NCBI RefSeq assembly: GCF_000226115.1
Contig: NC_016457.1
Location: forward strand, 9,362,001-9,426,000
Direction of reading: 5' to 3'
From: Thermothielavioides terrestris NRRL 8126
Taxonomy: Eukaryota; Ascomycota; Sordariomycetes; Sordariales; Chaetomiaceae
Length of the DNA stretch: 64,000 bases
Every line of letters starts with the position of its first letter. The first letter of the stretch is position 1. A program made the translations under genes and the position numbers. Shown piece by piece: positions 46,776 to 57,927 of the stretch. The notes beneath the pieces are model-generated. The model was given only the letters and a program-made list of their open reading frames with translations. It did not search any database and was not told where the DNA came from.

Positions 46776-46987
46776 CCTGCTTGGCCTTCCCAGCTCCACT
46801 TTGAATCCCTGCCACAGTAAGTTCCTTGCGCCACGGTACACTGCGGGGTTTCTATCCGAATTCCTCAGAGTGGACAGCCCTTACTCAAGCCCCCTTTCGC
46901 CAGACCGCTCTCCTGTCACCCAATCTTTCCTTTCCCCTCCCGCCAAGCCTACTACAACAAGAGTCGATACGAGAGCAACGGTTCATC

Positions 46988-47744
46988 ATGGCTGCGGCAG
47001 AGAAGTCCGCCCAGGAGCTCGCGAAAGCGGCAAACCTAGCCCATGTACCTGGCGGTGACGAGTACGAGAAGATGATCTCGGGAATGCTGTAAGTAAGCCA
47101 CTCGCTGATGTTTTCCTGCTGTTAATACCGACCGTTTCAGCTACGATCCTTGGGAAAAGGCTCTGGCCACCTCCAGATTCCAGGCACGGAGACGGTGCCA
47201 TCAATACAACACCTACTTCCCTGACGACCCTGCAGCGAACTTTGACTCGCTCTCTGCTGAGCGTCTACGCATTCTTCGCAGCTTTGTGGGTCACGTTGGT
47301 GAAGGGACATTCATTGAACCCCCGTTCCGGGTCGACTACGGCTGCAACATCCGTCTAGGCGACGGTTTCTACGCCAACTTCAATCTCACAATTCTGGACT
47401 GCGCCATCGTGACCATTGGAGACCGCGTGATGTGTGGGCCAAACGTCTCGCTCTTGTCGGCGACGCACGAAACCGACGTGCAGAGTCGGCGGGACGGCGT
47501 CGAGTTTGCCAAGCCTATCACGATCGGGGACGATTGTTGGATTGGAGGGCACGTCGTCGTCCTGCCTGGCGTTACCATCGGCGAAGGCTGCACAATTGGC
47601 GCTGGGTCTGTGGTTACGAAGGATATTCCAGCTTGGAGTGTCGCCGTAGGCAGCCCGGCCAGGGTGATCAGGCAGGTCACACCGCTAGAAGCAAAGACCG
47701 AAGTGCGGCCAAGTAGAGGTCTGAGCAAGAATGTAGACAGCTAA
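46988..47744 (+). CDS. Maltose/galactoside-type O-acetyltransferase (left-handed beta-helix)
   Basis: Exons 46988-47088 and 47141-47744 encode 234 aa; the 52-bp intron is the shortest in the window. The N-terminal Mac domain is recognised by EYEKMISGMLYDPWEKAL and the basic RRRCHQYNTYF. It is followed by hexapeptide repeats forming the left-handed beta-helix: CNIRLGDGFYANFNLTILDC, ITIGDDCWIGGHVVVLPGVT and IGEGCTIGAGSVVTKDIP. The catalytic His is in LLSATHETD at about residue 143. The protein transfers acetyl from acetyl-CoA to sugar hydroxyls in the cytosol. It has the length of the bacterial/yeast family plus a short C-terminal tail. It starts about 210 bp from the transposable element. Confidence 0.92.
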
Positions 47745-48228
47745 ATGTATTTGATGTTTTTGAGAAAAACCGGCTTGTGGAGTCTCTGAACGCCCAAGTG
47801 TGTTTCGCCAAACGGGTTTCCAGTATTCTCACCTTCCGGCTCTACTGTCTCCGTTCTTTTATGGGTATGCGGGGCCCCGGTTCCCCGACGATCCCAGGAA
47901 AAAACTCCGCTTGAACTGTGCATGTCTGTGCCTGGACAAGCTGCTGGCCCCAGCGGCGGGTCCCGGGCCGCAAAGCCATATCCCCGGAGATTCCTCGCTT
48001 CATTCCCGGCTGCCATGAATTCCACGGCGGGACGTATCCCGAGTGCTTATGCCTTCTCCTCTTTGAACTTGATCACGGTCTGGTCGTGATCCTGTTCTTA
48101 TGGACCACGGGCCCTATGTCAGCTATCATTATCGGCTCCCACACCAACCGGGCGAATTCTCAGGCTCGTTTTTGGCGGCTCACCGACTTCCCCGAATCCG
48201 TCAATCCACTGCGAGCCAGGAGTCCACA
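47745..48228. other. Intergenic
   Basis: 3' flank of the acetyltransferase and promoter of the transporter. Nothing specific is recognised. Confidence 0.5.
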
Positions 48229-49804
48229 ATGGCAACTCAGACTGTTGAAGTTCAGACCGAGCTTGTCGAATTGCCGGAACCTCGCAATGAGGCCAGAACG
48301 GCGATAGAACCGGACAACGATGCTGCGCCTGCCGCGCCAAAATATGACGGAGCCACGCTTCTAAAGTTGATAAGCGCCGGTTTTTCGTTCTTCGTCGCTG
48401 GCGTCAACGACGGAAGCACAGGCGCTCTGATACCATACTTTATGCGCCAATATGATATCAATACTACTCTTGTGTCTATATTGTAAGTTCGAACTTGGCT
48501 GACTTCCTGGGGAAGAACGAATCACCGTCTTATGCCACTCGATGACAGATTCGCGGCCAACTTCCTCGGCTGGCTCTTCACCGCCATCGTCAACACCCAT
48601 CTTAGCCAATATCTCGATCTCGGTGCCATGCTCGCCATTGGAGCGGCCTGTCAAGTCATAGGCTACGCTCTGCGAGCCTGGGGCCCTCCGTTCGGCCTTC
48701 TCGCCTTCAGTTTCTGGTGCGTCACCGTGGGCCAGGCGTTCCAAGACACCCACGCCAATACGTTCGTTGCCAAAGTCCCCGGGGCGCATCGCTGGCTGGG
48801 TTTTATTCACGCCATGTACATGGCCGGCTGTCTCGTCGGCCCGTTCGTTGCGACGGCTGTTGCCTCTGCTACGGTCGTTTCTCGCTGGTACCTCTTCTAC
48901 ACCTTCCCTCTCGGTCTAGGAGTCGCCAACCTGGCGCTCGTCTTCGTCGCTTTCCGCACCAGCATCGGTCGTGCGCCAAGAGCAGCTGCTTCAGACGACA
49001 CCACATCGGGCCGGGAACAAGCAACGTCCAGGAATAAAGATGCCTCGAACCTCATCAAAACGGCCGTCCGCACGCCAAGCGTGTGGTTATTGAGTCTTTT
49101 CTTCTTCTTCTTCCTCGGCGCCGCCATCACCACCGGAGGATGGCTTGTCGAGTACCTGGTTGTTGTCCGAGGTGGCGATCTCGCACAGATGGGCTACGTG
49201 CCGGCTGGATATAACGGAGGGTGCTTCTTAGGAAGACTGCTCTTGGCGGAGCCCACCCAGCGCCTCGGAGAACGCAGAATGGTTCTTATCTACTGTGTGC
49301 TGTGCATTGGGCTCCAGTTGTTGTTTTGGTTGTAAGTCTTCAATATTGGCATAATACCCGAGTATGTCCAACTTTAAGTTTTTTTACCGATCTCGCTTAC
49401 TATTGGCAGAGTCCCAAACATCATTGCCGCTTCTATCGCGGTCAGCGTTTTGGGCTTTTTCTCGGGCCCCTTTTTCGCTACTGTAAGCAACATTCTACGC
49501 TTTCTGGGATCTAGACTTCCCATTCCTTGTTAAGAGAGCTCCTCTACTAACTGCTCCATAGGGAATCTCCGTCGCCTCCAAACTATTCCCGCCGGCAATC
49601 CATGCGACGGCTCTGGCGTTCGTTTTTGTCATCGGACAAATCGGAGGATCCGTGTTTCCTATCACCACCGGTATCTTGGCTACTCGCATCGGGGTCACAG
49701 TTCTGCAGCCTGTCCTCGTCGCCCTCTTCGCCGCTACCGCTTTGACCTGGCTGTGTATCCCCTCCCCTAAGTCAACGGCAAACGCTGCGCTACATCAGGA
49801 GTGA
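48229..49804 (+). CDS. MFS transporter (450 aa)
   Basis: Exons 48229-48482, 48549-49331, 49410-49482 and 49562-49804; donors are gtaagt, gtaagt and gtaagc and all phases fit. A hydrophilic N-terminus of about 45 residues precedes the first helix (LISAGFSFFVAGVNDGSTGA). The N-terminal half contains the family-typical GSTGALIPYF and NFLGWLFTAI segments. A central loop is rich in Ser, Thr and Asp; the C-terminal half begins with a Phe-rich helix ([20 protein letters not shown]). About 11-12 helices are discernible. The layout resembles the small fungal MFS subgroup around yeast Bsc6 and sugar-permease-like transporters; the substrate is unknown. It is intact, unlike the MFS remnant 4 kb upstream, which belongs to a different subgroup. 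Confidence 0.88.
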
Positions 49805-51110
49805 CGATACAGCGGTGAGCCACAGCGGCCGCGCGTTAAGGCTCGGAGTTGCGCTCAGTACCCAGGTATCGGCACGAGGGTGGATGTTTCGGAGCCACTT
49901 GCGCGTTTCGAGTTGCTCCAGCGGTCTCTCCAAATGGCGGGAAAGGTCCGGATAGGGGAAACGGCATATCAAGGACTGATTCGATATTCTTCCCGTGTTC
50001 CGAGGAAGTTCTGTGCGTAGTCGCAATCCCTTTACGTCGGGCCTTGGGCTTGAAGACCAGGAACTGCTTGTGAAATGGAAAGGTTGAAAGAGACATGGGG
50101 GCATCAGGAAAACGTGGCGAAGACGGAGTACGGCTTCAAGGTACCGTTTCTGTTCGAGTCCGTCCTGAAGACGTGGTATTCGGAGGTACCGTGGAAGCTG
50201 GAAGGAAGCGTTCAAGACATGGTCTAGTGTATCTCGAATCTCTGTTATTTGAGATTCGAGATACACTAGACCATGTCTGGAACGCGTGCTTCCTCTTGGA
50301 GTTTGAGGTATCGAGAATAGTCATGACTCTCTGTTGTGTCAACCGAAAAGCGCACGGGAATCCATGTTATACCCTGTTGTGCCGCGAGGATCCAAAAAAT
50401 TGATGGCCCGCTGTCGAAAACAGGTTTCCTTGGTTGCAAGAACGCATGTCCCCTCGAACCCACTACCTGAACGCGAGGATCCCACCGGCATCACCTCCAC
50501 GTAAAGATATTCAGCGCCCTTTTCCCTCCTCTCTTAAGCCCCTCTACCAAAGTATTGCTCTCCCGTGACTCCAGCTTCTGTTCTCCTCCCGTTCCAGTCA
50601 CACGCCCATCATCCCGCCGCGCAAGCGGAAACGACCACCCCGGGAGAGCGGCAGCTTCTTCACAAGCCCCGGCCATGGCTCCGCCATCCAGCGCCACGCA
50701 TTCACCATCTCGCCGGTAAACACCAGGCCGGGGCCGTTTGGACGAAACTGGGTAGAGCTGTTGGGGTCGAACAAGACCTCCTCGGTCGCCTCGGTGGCTC
50801 GGGGAGCGGACCTACCGTAGGACTGGAGCCATGACTGCGGGAGAGATGATATCTCAATCAGGTGCAGGTACCGTGGCATGTTGGATGGCAGGTGTAAGGG
50901 AGCGCTATGCTGAGGCGGTGAGGTGAGAAACACTCGTGCTCAGTCACAACTTGGGCGGACGGAAACAGGGAGAACTAGGACGGCGCCGTACGTCTATCTT
51001 CTCCATCCCGCAAGCGGCCGCGCAGCAGATAAGGCTTGACGGCAAGCACTACTTCGGCTCTTCCACGTTGCTCAATGCAATCTCATACCAAACATATCTC
51101 CCTGTCTACC
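49805..51110. other. Intergenic, contains a long hairpin
   Basis: No coding frame is supported. It contains the hairpin at 50208-50285. The stretch 49.84-50.35 kb may be repeat-derived. Confidence 0.4.
50208..50285. repeat. Perfect 28-bp inverted repeat with 8-nt loop
   Basis: Arm 50215-50242 is exactly the reverse complement of 50251-50278, with loop 50243-50250. The stem extends to 50208/50285 with one mismatch, and weaker complementarity continues beyond. No gene overlaps it. Confidence 0.92.
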
Positions 51111-52975
51111 TCACACAAAAGACGGCATAATCCGACAATAGCTAACCACATAGCTGAGCTTCTCCCCATAATCAAGCTCGCCAGCAGCCAGGTCGTCCTG
51201 GGCCCAGAGGGCCTGCAGCAGGTGGCGGACGTAGTTGAAGGAGCGCGACCGGTCGCTCTGCTCGGTGCGGGCGATGGCGTCGAGCACGACGGCGCGCTGC
51301 TCGTCGCCGACCGCCTCGCACCCCAGCACGAGCACGGGGAACTGGCGCTCGCAGGTGCGCAGCCGCGCGAGCAGGGCGAAGCCCCGGTCGATGTGCTGCT
51401 GCGTGCGGCGCTGCTGGTTCAGGGTGTTCGCTGACGCGCGGTTGAGGTAGATCAGCGTTGCTAGTTGGAACAGTTCAGTGACGAGGGCTGCGTCGCTGGT
51501 GTTGTTGCTGTTGTTGTCGTAGCCGGTGGTGGTGACGGGGATGGGTGGCTTCCAGCTGCGGATCCGCCAGTCGAGGATCTGGAGGAAGGATTTGTACTCG
51601 TCCCGCTCGGCTGGCGTCATCGGCGGGAGCCGCGCGGGGACGGCGTCGCAGACTTCGGAGAGCAGGGCGATCAAGCCCAAGGCGGGCGGCGAGGATTTTG
51701 AAGGCTAAATGGCGTCATTAGTCAACGAAAAAGCGCCAGTAGTTGCAGCGACACCTCATTGTTCCAACCCTGAATCCATACCTCTGCAGGGATACTTTGC
51801 CGCGATGTCGACCGGAGCATGCAGCTGCTCGCCAAGCTCAGCGCGGTACTGGGCGACAGGGGCGACCGCGAAGATTTGCTGGCGGATTCCCTGTGCCAAT
51901 GCCGCAAACTGAAGCGGGCTAGGACGTCGTGGTAGTAGACCCAGTCCAGCAGCGCGGCCAGGTCGTCATCGTACGGCGCTGAATCGAGGCCAGTGGCCCT
52001 TATGAGTCCTTTCACGCCGCAGAGATACCGTGTCCAATCATTAGAGGTGCAAGTCAACTGGTGGATCTGATCCGAAGCGTCAGCACAGCGAGAGTCAGGC
52101 AAAAATACTCGGCACCAAGTGCGTGTAAGCGGAAGTGGACGCCTCACCTCGAAGGAACACAACAACATGCCGGTGGCCACATGCTGCATGGCTTCGGCGG
52201 TGCTGATGTTACTGTCAGAAGCGGTTGACAGCGTCTCGATGGCCGAGATTTTGAGCTCGATGGCCTGTGAGTAGACGTCATGGCGGTGAAGCGCAGAGAA
52301 CGCGAGAATCCCTTGAAGCACTGCGGTAGCGGAGGGCGTGCTGTTGCCACCGTTCAAAGCGATGCGGATCAATGTGTTGCCCAGATCCGTCGGACCGTAT
52401 CCAAAGGTGGCAAGCGACCTGGAGGCGGCGTGCTGGACTGTAGGCGTCCGTTAGTAGCCAGGAACACACACCGTTACGGGACTCCCCGGTGTGGGCGCGC
52501 GGGACGAAAGTGTTGTGTTCAGGTAATGAAGGACCGAACGTACAGTACTCGAACAGCGCTTGGTGCCCGACCTCCAACTTCACAGGGTTCCAGGCGAGCG
52601 GGACGTCCAGGGTTGGCCTAGAAAGCCCTAGTGCAGTGTGTTAGAAACGGAAGCGAAGGTGTTTTGCAGGGAATCGCGTGCGGGCCTACCGTCTGGCACG
52701 ACAGAGCGGGTGAGGTGGTAATGCATCTCCATGTCCCGATGCGAGACGTGAACGATGTGCGGGACCTGGGCCTTGTGGGAGGCTTCGGTGCTGCGGCTGC
52801 CCCTTCCGGAAGCAGCCGGCGACTTGCCCACAACAGCGCGTCTGGGGTGACCTGCATGAGGCCAGGATAGTCGGATGGGTGGCCCGTGGGATTGTGGCTC
52901 TATCAGAGGGCAGGGCACCTCCTCCAATGCCGCATCGTCCTCAGCCTCCGAGTCGGCGAGCCAGGTAGCTGGCAT
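51111..52975 (-). CDS. Fungal_trans_2 (DUF3468) regulator-like protein lacking a zinc cluster
   Basis: Five exons on the minus strand, 52975-52690, 52627-52544, 52437-52148, 52066-51782 and 51704-51111, give 512 aa with all phases consistent. From about residue 70 the sequence follows the helical Fungal_trans_2 domain: HRDMEMHYHLTRSVVPDGLS, AVLQGILAFSALHRHDVYSQ, MLLCSFEIHQLTCTSNDW, LLDWVYYHDVLARFSLRHW and a terminal LWAQDDLAAGELDYGEKLSY. Members usually begin with a Zn(II)2Cys6 DNA-binding cluster. Here the sequence upstream of the first ATG shows no Cys6 pattern, so the protein either lost it, acts without DNA binding, or has an unrecognised distant first exon. The Pro/Arg-rich N-terminus has no other motif. 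Confidence 0.8.
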
Positions 52976-53997
52976 AGTCAAATCGGATCTGTGGGTTCGC
53001 ACTAATGAGATTTCGCGGTTTCTTGATCAGTTCCGAATCCGGATCCGTCGGTGTCCCATTGATTGCTCCGTGTCCAGGAGTCAAACAGTGAGCGTGAGAC
53101 AGTGAAGAGGTCGTTGCAGCAGGGCCCCTTTCCCCCAAGGAGCCTCAAAGCACCAGTTAAGATTCCGGAAGCACACAATCCCGCGTCGTTAGAACAACGC
53201 TGTCTCCTGATGAGCGTGCACTGGATGACGTCCGTCAAGGAACACAAGACTGACTGCTTAGAAATCTGGACCCGCCCTCGAGAGTTGCCTCTCTCAGGGA
53301 TCTTGGGTTACACTGCATATGCAGTGGCCCACCTGCCGACCCAGGTAACCCTCGCTGCTCCTGTCTCCCTATTCCCCACTCCCCCGCGGATCTTGGCTTC
53401 TCCTGGACACTCACCGGGCCGAGGGCAACGAGATTCGGGCAAACCTGACGCCAACTGACTTACAGCACTACTTCACGGTGGCCGAGGGAGAAGTTGCCGG
53501 GGGTGGTGCCATAGTGCGGAGACTTGCTAGACATTGATTTGAGTTCTGCTTCTTTTCCTCCCATTTTCTTTGTGACATGCATCTCAGTGGCTGACCCCGG
53601 ACGTTCTGCGCTGCCGGTGGTATCTGTTTGGTTGTTTCCCTCTTAAAGCAGCAGCAGTGTACAAATGTAGGTCTCGGACCTGAGCTGTTGGACTACCTAT
53701 GAACAAAGGCGAGCCCACCAAGGACAGCCGCCATAGTTGTAACTACCGTTTGCTGAGATGTTCTTCTGGTTATATCGTGTTTCTCAAGAGGGAAGGCAGA
53801 TTCGTGTAGGTGACTCTGACAGCGGCGATTTTATCTTTACGACCATATGATTCAGTTTGTGATCAAAACAGTAGTGTAGACTATGTAGGCCGGTGGATTT
53901 CCTGGAGAAAGGCAACTACCTTACATTCGATTACACGTCAACTGCTATCTCATTTCGCTTCTCAAAAGCAGCTGCAACATCCCGTCCCTTGGTCCGG
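52976..53997. other. Intergenic
   Basis: Searched for a missing zinc-cluster exon of the preceding gene; none is seen. No other coding frame is supported. Confidence 0.45.
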
Positions 53998-55161
53998 CTA
54001 CAGCCACCTCTTGGTCCCGAGGTGCGAGATGAAGTCGCCACCGTTGCCCTTCTCGATGCTGGCTTCCGCAATCACCTTCCGGCAAGCAGTCACCGACTGC
54101 TCCGGCGTGAGAGGGCCCTTGAAGTGCGGCGCATAGTCGGCAAACTTGGTCAACATGCTGCCCATGGCCTGCAGCTGTTCTGGAGTCACTGACAGAGAGG
54201 AAAGAGCACGCAAAAATACGTCAGCACAGACAGGTTCGTTTCATGAGTCCCGACGGCGTGAAAGGGAGGACACGAAAACCGGGCACATACATTCCTTGTA
54301 ATGGCCCACATCGACCATGCCGGGGCTCAGGGCGAGGAAGAGCACGCCGTCCTTCTTGTACTGGGCGCTGAACTTGGCCACGATCATGTTGACGGCAGCC
54401 TTGCTGGCCGAGTACAGCGAGCCGAGCTCCAAGTCGTACTTGTTGGTGAGCTCGAAGTCGGCCAGGCCGGTCGAGACGATGACCACCTTCTTGGTCTGAC
54501 CCTTGAGCAGCAGCGGCAAGAACAGGTTGATCAGGTGCACTTGGCCGATCACGTTGATCTCGAAGAGCTCCCGCAGCGTCTTGGTCAACAGCTCGGGCTG
54601 CTTGCCACTGTGTTGCACGGGCGGTCAGCAAGCTGCGTGCATTGGAGGACACCACCTGGGTGGGCTAATGATGCAAAGAAACATACAGCTCGCCGATGGG
54701 GTCGAATGCATCGAACTTCGACACGAGGCCCGCGTTGCCAATGAGATAGTCGAGTGTGCCGCCGGTAATCTTGGCCGTGGCCTCGGCGGCCGCCTGTTGA
54801 GACTTAATTAGCACTGGGCTCTACTAAGCTGGCAGGGCTTAGGCGGCCTAGAGAGAGTAGCTAGTCACTTTCAGAGCGTTGTAGTCGGTACAGTCAGCCT
54901 CAAGAATGTGGATGTTGGTCCGGTCCTTCAGGTCCGCGTCCTCCGAGACCTTCTTGTCGGTTGCAGGCTTGTTACGGACAATGCCGATGACGGTGTTGCT
55001 CGGGTCGCTGGAGTACTGGCGGAGGAACTCGTACTGGAAGACAAGAATGGAGGAGAGGGTTGTTAGTTTCCGTTTCACAACTGGCTTCCACCAACACCTC
55101 AGCAGCCGAGTGTGCTCACCCCGATCCCCCTGGAGACGCCTGTGATCACATAGGATGGCAT
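53998..55161 (-). CDS. Short-chain dehydrogenase/reductase (classical SDR fold)
   Basis: Five exons on the minus strand, 55161-55120, 55033-54869, 54793-54687, 54607-54291 and 54188-53998, give 273 aa. The cofactor motif TGVSRGIG is at residues 7-14 and is split from the rest by intron 1. The IGNAG strand is at 87-91 and the catalytic triad is Ser150, Tyr170 and Lys174 (YSASK). The C-terminal part after LTPEQ is longer than in bacterial SDRs but normal for fungal carbonyl-reductase-like members. It is probably a cytosolic NAD(P)H-dependent oxidoreductase; the substrate cannot be told. All five splice junctions have good consensus and consistent phase. Confidence 0.9.
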
Positions 55162-56184
55162 TATGCTGGCTTGTTGAATGCGGTGTGGTGCTCTTGGGAA
55201 GGAACAAAAACGAAAAGAAAACGAAGATGATTTGCCAAGAACGATGGTATCCTGACGCTATCTTCCCTTTCTGGCGCTGAGTGCTGCTGTGCTTGCTGGC
55301 TTGCTTGGGGAAGACTCACCTCAGTAAGCAGATGCTCATCCCGTACTTATAGCTTGCGGCAGAGACTCAGAGGAATCGCTGGGTGAGAAGGTTTGTTGAT
55401 TGGTAATCTTGATTCTTGCTTATCTGAAAGTTGCCCATCCATTAAGTCCGAGTTGCATTTGCAGCTTGGCCCGTGGAAACGGTTTTGCTCCATTGTCGCC
55501 TCGGACTTGGACGATGCCAAGCCAGGGGAAGCTGCCAAAGTTGCCCCAAATCTGATTTCGACCTCGACCTGCATGACAGACTCTCCGCAGCGGCTCCGCA
55601 GCGGCATTTGCATGACAGGGGTGCATGACAGGGGCACACAACTGTACTTATTGCCAAGTTAGGTATTGTGGGCTTTGCTCGGGCAGTTGTCTACACACAC
55701 AAGCTACCTGCCAAGTTACTCCAGACCGGCAGCCAAAACCCTTCCTGGCACTTGCTGGAATCTTATTTCCCCCCCTATTTCCAATGGCCAGTTTCCGCAG
55801 CACGGATGGGCTCTAGCAACTGTTTTCCACGGCTTCCCTTCGGGATCCCAACCCAGCCTCACTAGGTATTCACTACCTACTGCAGTATCCAGTAGTGCGT
55901 CGGAGACTTTTGGAGTGTGGGGAAGTACGTCCCTCTAGCCACGAGGTATCCGATTGGATGCTTGATGCCGAGCGGCGAAGAACAAGACCCGTCGGGCCCG
56001 TCGGGATAACCACTGCACTGAGGGTGGACTGTTCTGTTCGAGCGCAAGTTTAGGAAGATGGAGGTGCAGGTGAAGAAGCAGGGAGTGGGCGGGGGTAGTG
56101 AATGGAGCCCTCGCTTACCTCTTTGTACTACGGGGTAGGCAGGAATGCGAAGGCCAAGTTTTGGCCAACGCTGAAGAGAGGTTA
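55162..56184. other. Intergenic
   Basis: About 1 kb upstream of the dehydrogenase. Short tandem motifs (tgacaggggtgcatgacaggggc near 55610) are present. No gene is supported; some of it may be the eroded C-terminal part of the peptidase relic. Confidence 0.4.
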
Positions 56185-56662
56185 GCCGTGCTCACGCACT
56201 GCTTCACGGTTGACGCCTAGTAGCTGGACTGGTCGAAGACGTTGCTAAGGCCGCCGCCGCTCTGGAGCGAGGTCGAGGCATGCTCCGCCGGATTCCGGCC
56301 CCCGCTGGGGCTGCTGCTGGCACGCCGTACTGTTCAACTCAGTCGCGCCGACAGCGAGCACGCAGGGGCAGCTGCTGATGAAGTAAGGGGTGAAGATGTC
56401 GATGTTGGAGCCCATGAGGTTGCCATCCTGACGCCCTGCAGGCCCAACTTCATCCACGAGTTGCACTGGCGCTGCACGTAGAAAGCCGGCAGAATATACT
56501 CGGGGAACGAGTATGATATGGATACGACGTTCGTAGTTTGTACACTCCGCACTGTCGCGAGCCTTTGGACAGTGCGTTGGAGGGGAAGCCGAGGGCGGCA
56601 GCGTTGGGACTGTTGTCCGGGTAGACCGGGTCCACGCAGCTTGGCGAGTCGAGTTCTTGCAA
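56185..56662 (-). pseudogene. Remnant of an S53 (sedolisin / tripeptidyl-peptidase) gene
   Basis: Consecutive minus-strand pieces lie in shifting frames. 56662 to about 56545 gives CVDPVYPDNSPNAA and QCGVYK. About 56540-56425 gives TNVVSISYSFPEYILPAFYV then RQCNSWMKLGLQGV, the strand-helix unit before the catalytic Asp region. About 56417-56280 gives FTPYFISSCPCVLAVGATEL then PESGG. The last piece reads GLSNVFDQSSY followed by an in-frame TAG at 56219-56217, then ASTVKQ. These match S53 acid serine peptidases in order, but the ASGDxG segment between the second and third pieces is missing. At least three frameshifts, one nonsense codon and a deletion make it non-functional. The pro-domain and catalytic Ser region are not visible. 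Confidence 0.8.
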
Positions 56663-57404
56663 TCGCTTTCATCAATAGCGCCGAGAAAGTCTGCCCGGTC
56701 AGCATATTAAATGCATCAGAGGACGACGAACAAGGAGGGAAACTGTCGCATACTGATATATGAGGCAGGAGTGCCGATTCAGTCAACTCGTCGTCGGATA
56801 GTGCCAGCACCGGAGCCACATACTTCACCGAAACAACCCTATTTTCACAGACCGTTCCCTCGGCGACATGCACGCACCATCGTTGATCAAAGAAGCCTCA
56901 CATGGCTTGAACCGAGCTATTGCGACGACAGAAACGCAGCATATCGCCGGGAGGGTTCGCAGTTTAGTCTCCTTGCGGGCAAAAGCATCTCAAGCGTTTT
57001 AGCTGGCTTTGCAGGTGTCCCTATGCATCAGTGAGTAGGGGGACCAAGGGTGCAGTAGATGACCACCTAGCATCGTGCCGAGGCGAAGATGTTGAATAAC
57101 AACATATGAAGACGGACTAAATGCCGCCGGTCTTGACCTAGGTACTGAAACCTTTGACCTTGGGTAATGCCGCACGTAAGCCTGGTCCGCCATTAAAACA
57201 ACTTCCAAGCTCATACCGCCCAGTCGCGTATTGCTTTCCCGTCAATCCACGGGAAACTCAAAACCCATATGGAACTCGTGCAAGGTGCTCAGCGAAATCA
57301 TCGCCAGACAATTGGAAGTGGCGCGCATGTGGGGCATTCGTTTCATTCATAAGGGCGAAGTCCGGCACCCGCCAGCAGCTACGGTGGCTGCCAACAGTCA
57401 CATA
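56663..57404. other. Intergenic
   Basis: Between the peptidase relic and the tRNA gene. No pro-domain of the peptidase could be recognised. Confidence 0.4.
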
Positions 57405-57498
57405 TCTTCCGTAGTATAGTGGTTAGTATGTGAGCTTGTCATCGCCCAATCAGGGCCAGGCATCGCTCGAGACCCGGGTTCAATTCCCGGCGGGAGAG
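57405..57498 (+). tRNA. tRNA-Asp (GTC) with a 22-nt intron
   Basis: A full cloverleaf can be drawn. The acceptor stem is TCTTCCG/CGGGAGA with discriminator G at 57498. The anticodon stem is TGAGC (57431-57435) with GCTCG (57465-57469), and the anticodon GTC is at 57438-57440. The intron is 57442-57463, at the canonical position one nucleotide 3' of the anticodon. The T arm is CCGGG-TTCAATT-CCCGG. The internal B box GGTTCAATTCC and A-box-like TAGTATAGTGG are present. Confidence 0.93.
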
Positions 57499-57507
57499 GT
57501 CCAATCC

Positions 57508-57519
57508 TTTTGCTTTTTT
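57508..57519 (+). terminator. Pol III oligo-T terminator of the tRNA gene
   Basis: T4 at 57508-57511 and T6 at 57514-57519 lie 10-20 nt after the tRNA 3' end. Confidence 0.7.
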
Positions 57520-57927
57520 GACCCCATGGTCAGTCACCCCGGCCGACCGATCGACAACCTCGCATGCTTTTCACTCGGTGAGAGTATGTAAGTGAAATCT
57601 GCAGCGATAGGGATAGGGAGTGCAACAGGCTATTGTCACCGGAGTCATTGTGGTGGTGGGAACGCCAAAAGATAATTTTGAGTGGTTAATTCTATGCTAA
57701 CTCAAGACAAATTTACTTTTGAGCTGAAACCAAAACAGCTAGCTAACAAGGCCGCTGCAAAAGTGGTATCCAAAACGCCGTACCAAGCCAAATGTCCAGA
57801 CAGATAATTAGACATGAGACAAAATCGTCAAAAAGTCGCGGGAGTGTGTCCCCATCAGAGCCCTCTCACCACTCCCCCTTTAGCTTAGATACCCCCTTTC
57901 CCCGTCCCACCCCGGCCCTAACCCACG
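57520..57927. other. Intergenic
   Basis: AT-richer stretch between the tRNA and the zinc-finger gene. Nothing is recognised. Confidence 0.5.

Noticed and set aside
49790..50266. 158-codon minus-strand frame overlapping the hairpin
   Set aside because: It runs through the palindrome and into the transporter's 3' end, and its composition is unlike a folded protein; probably chance or repeat-derived.
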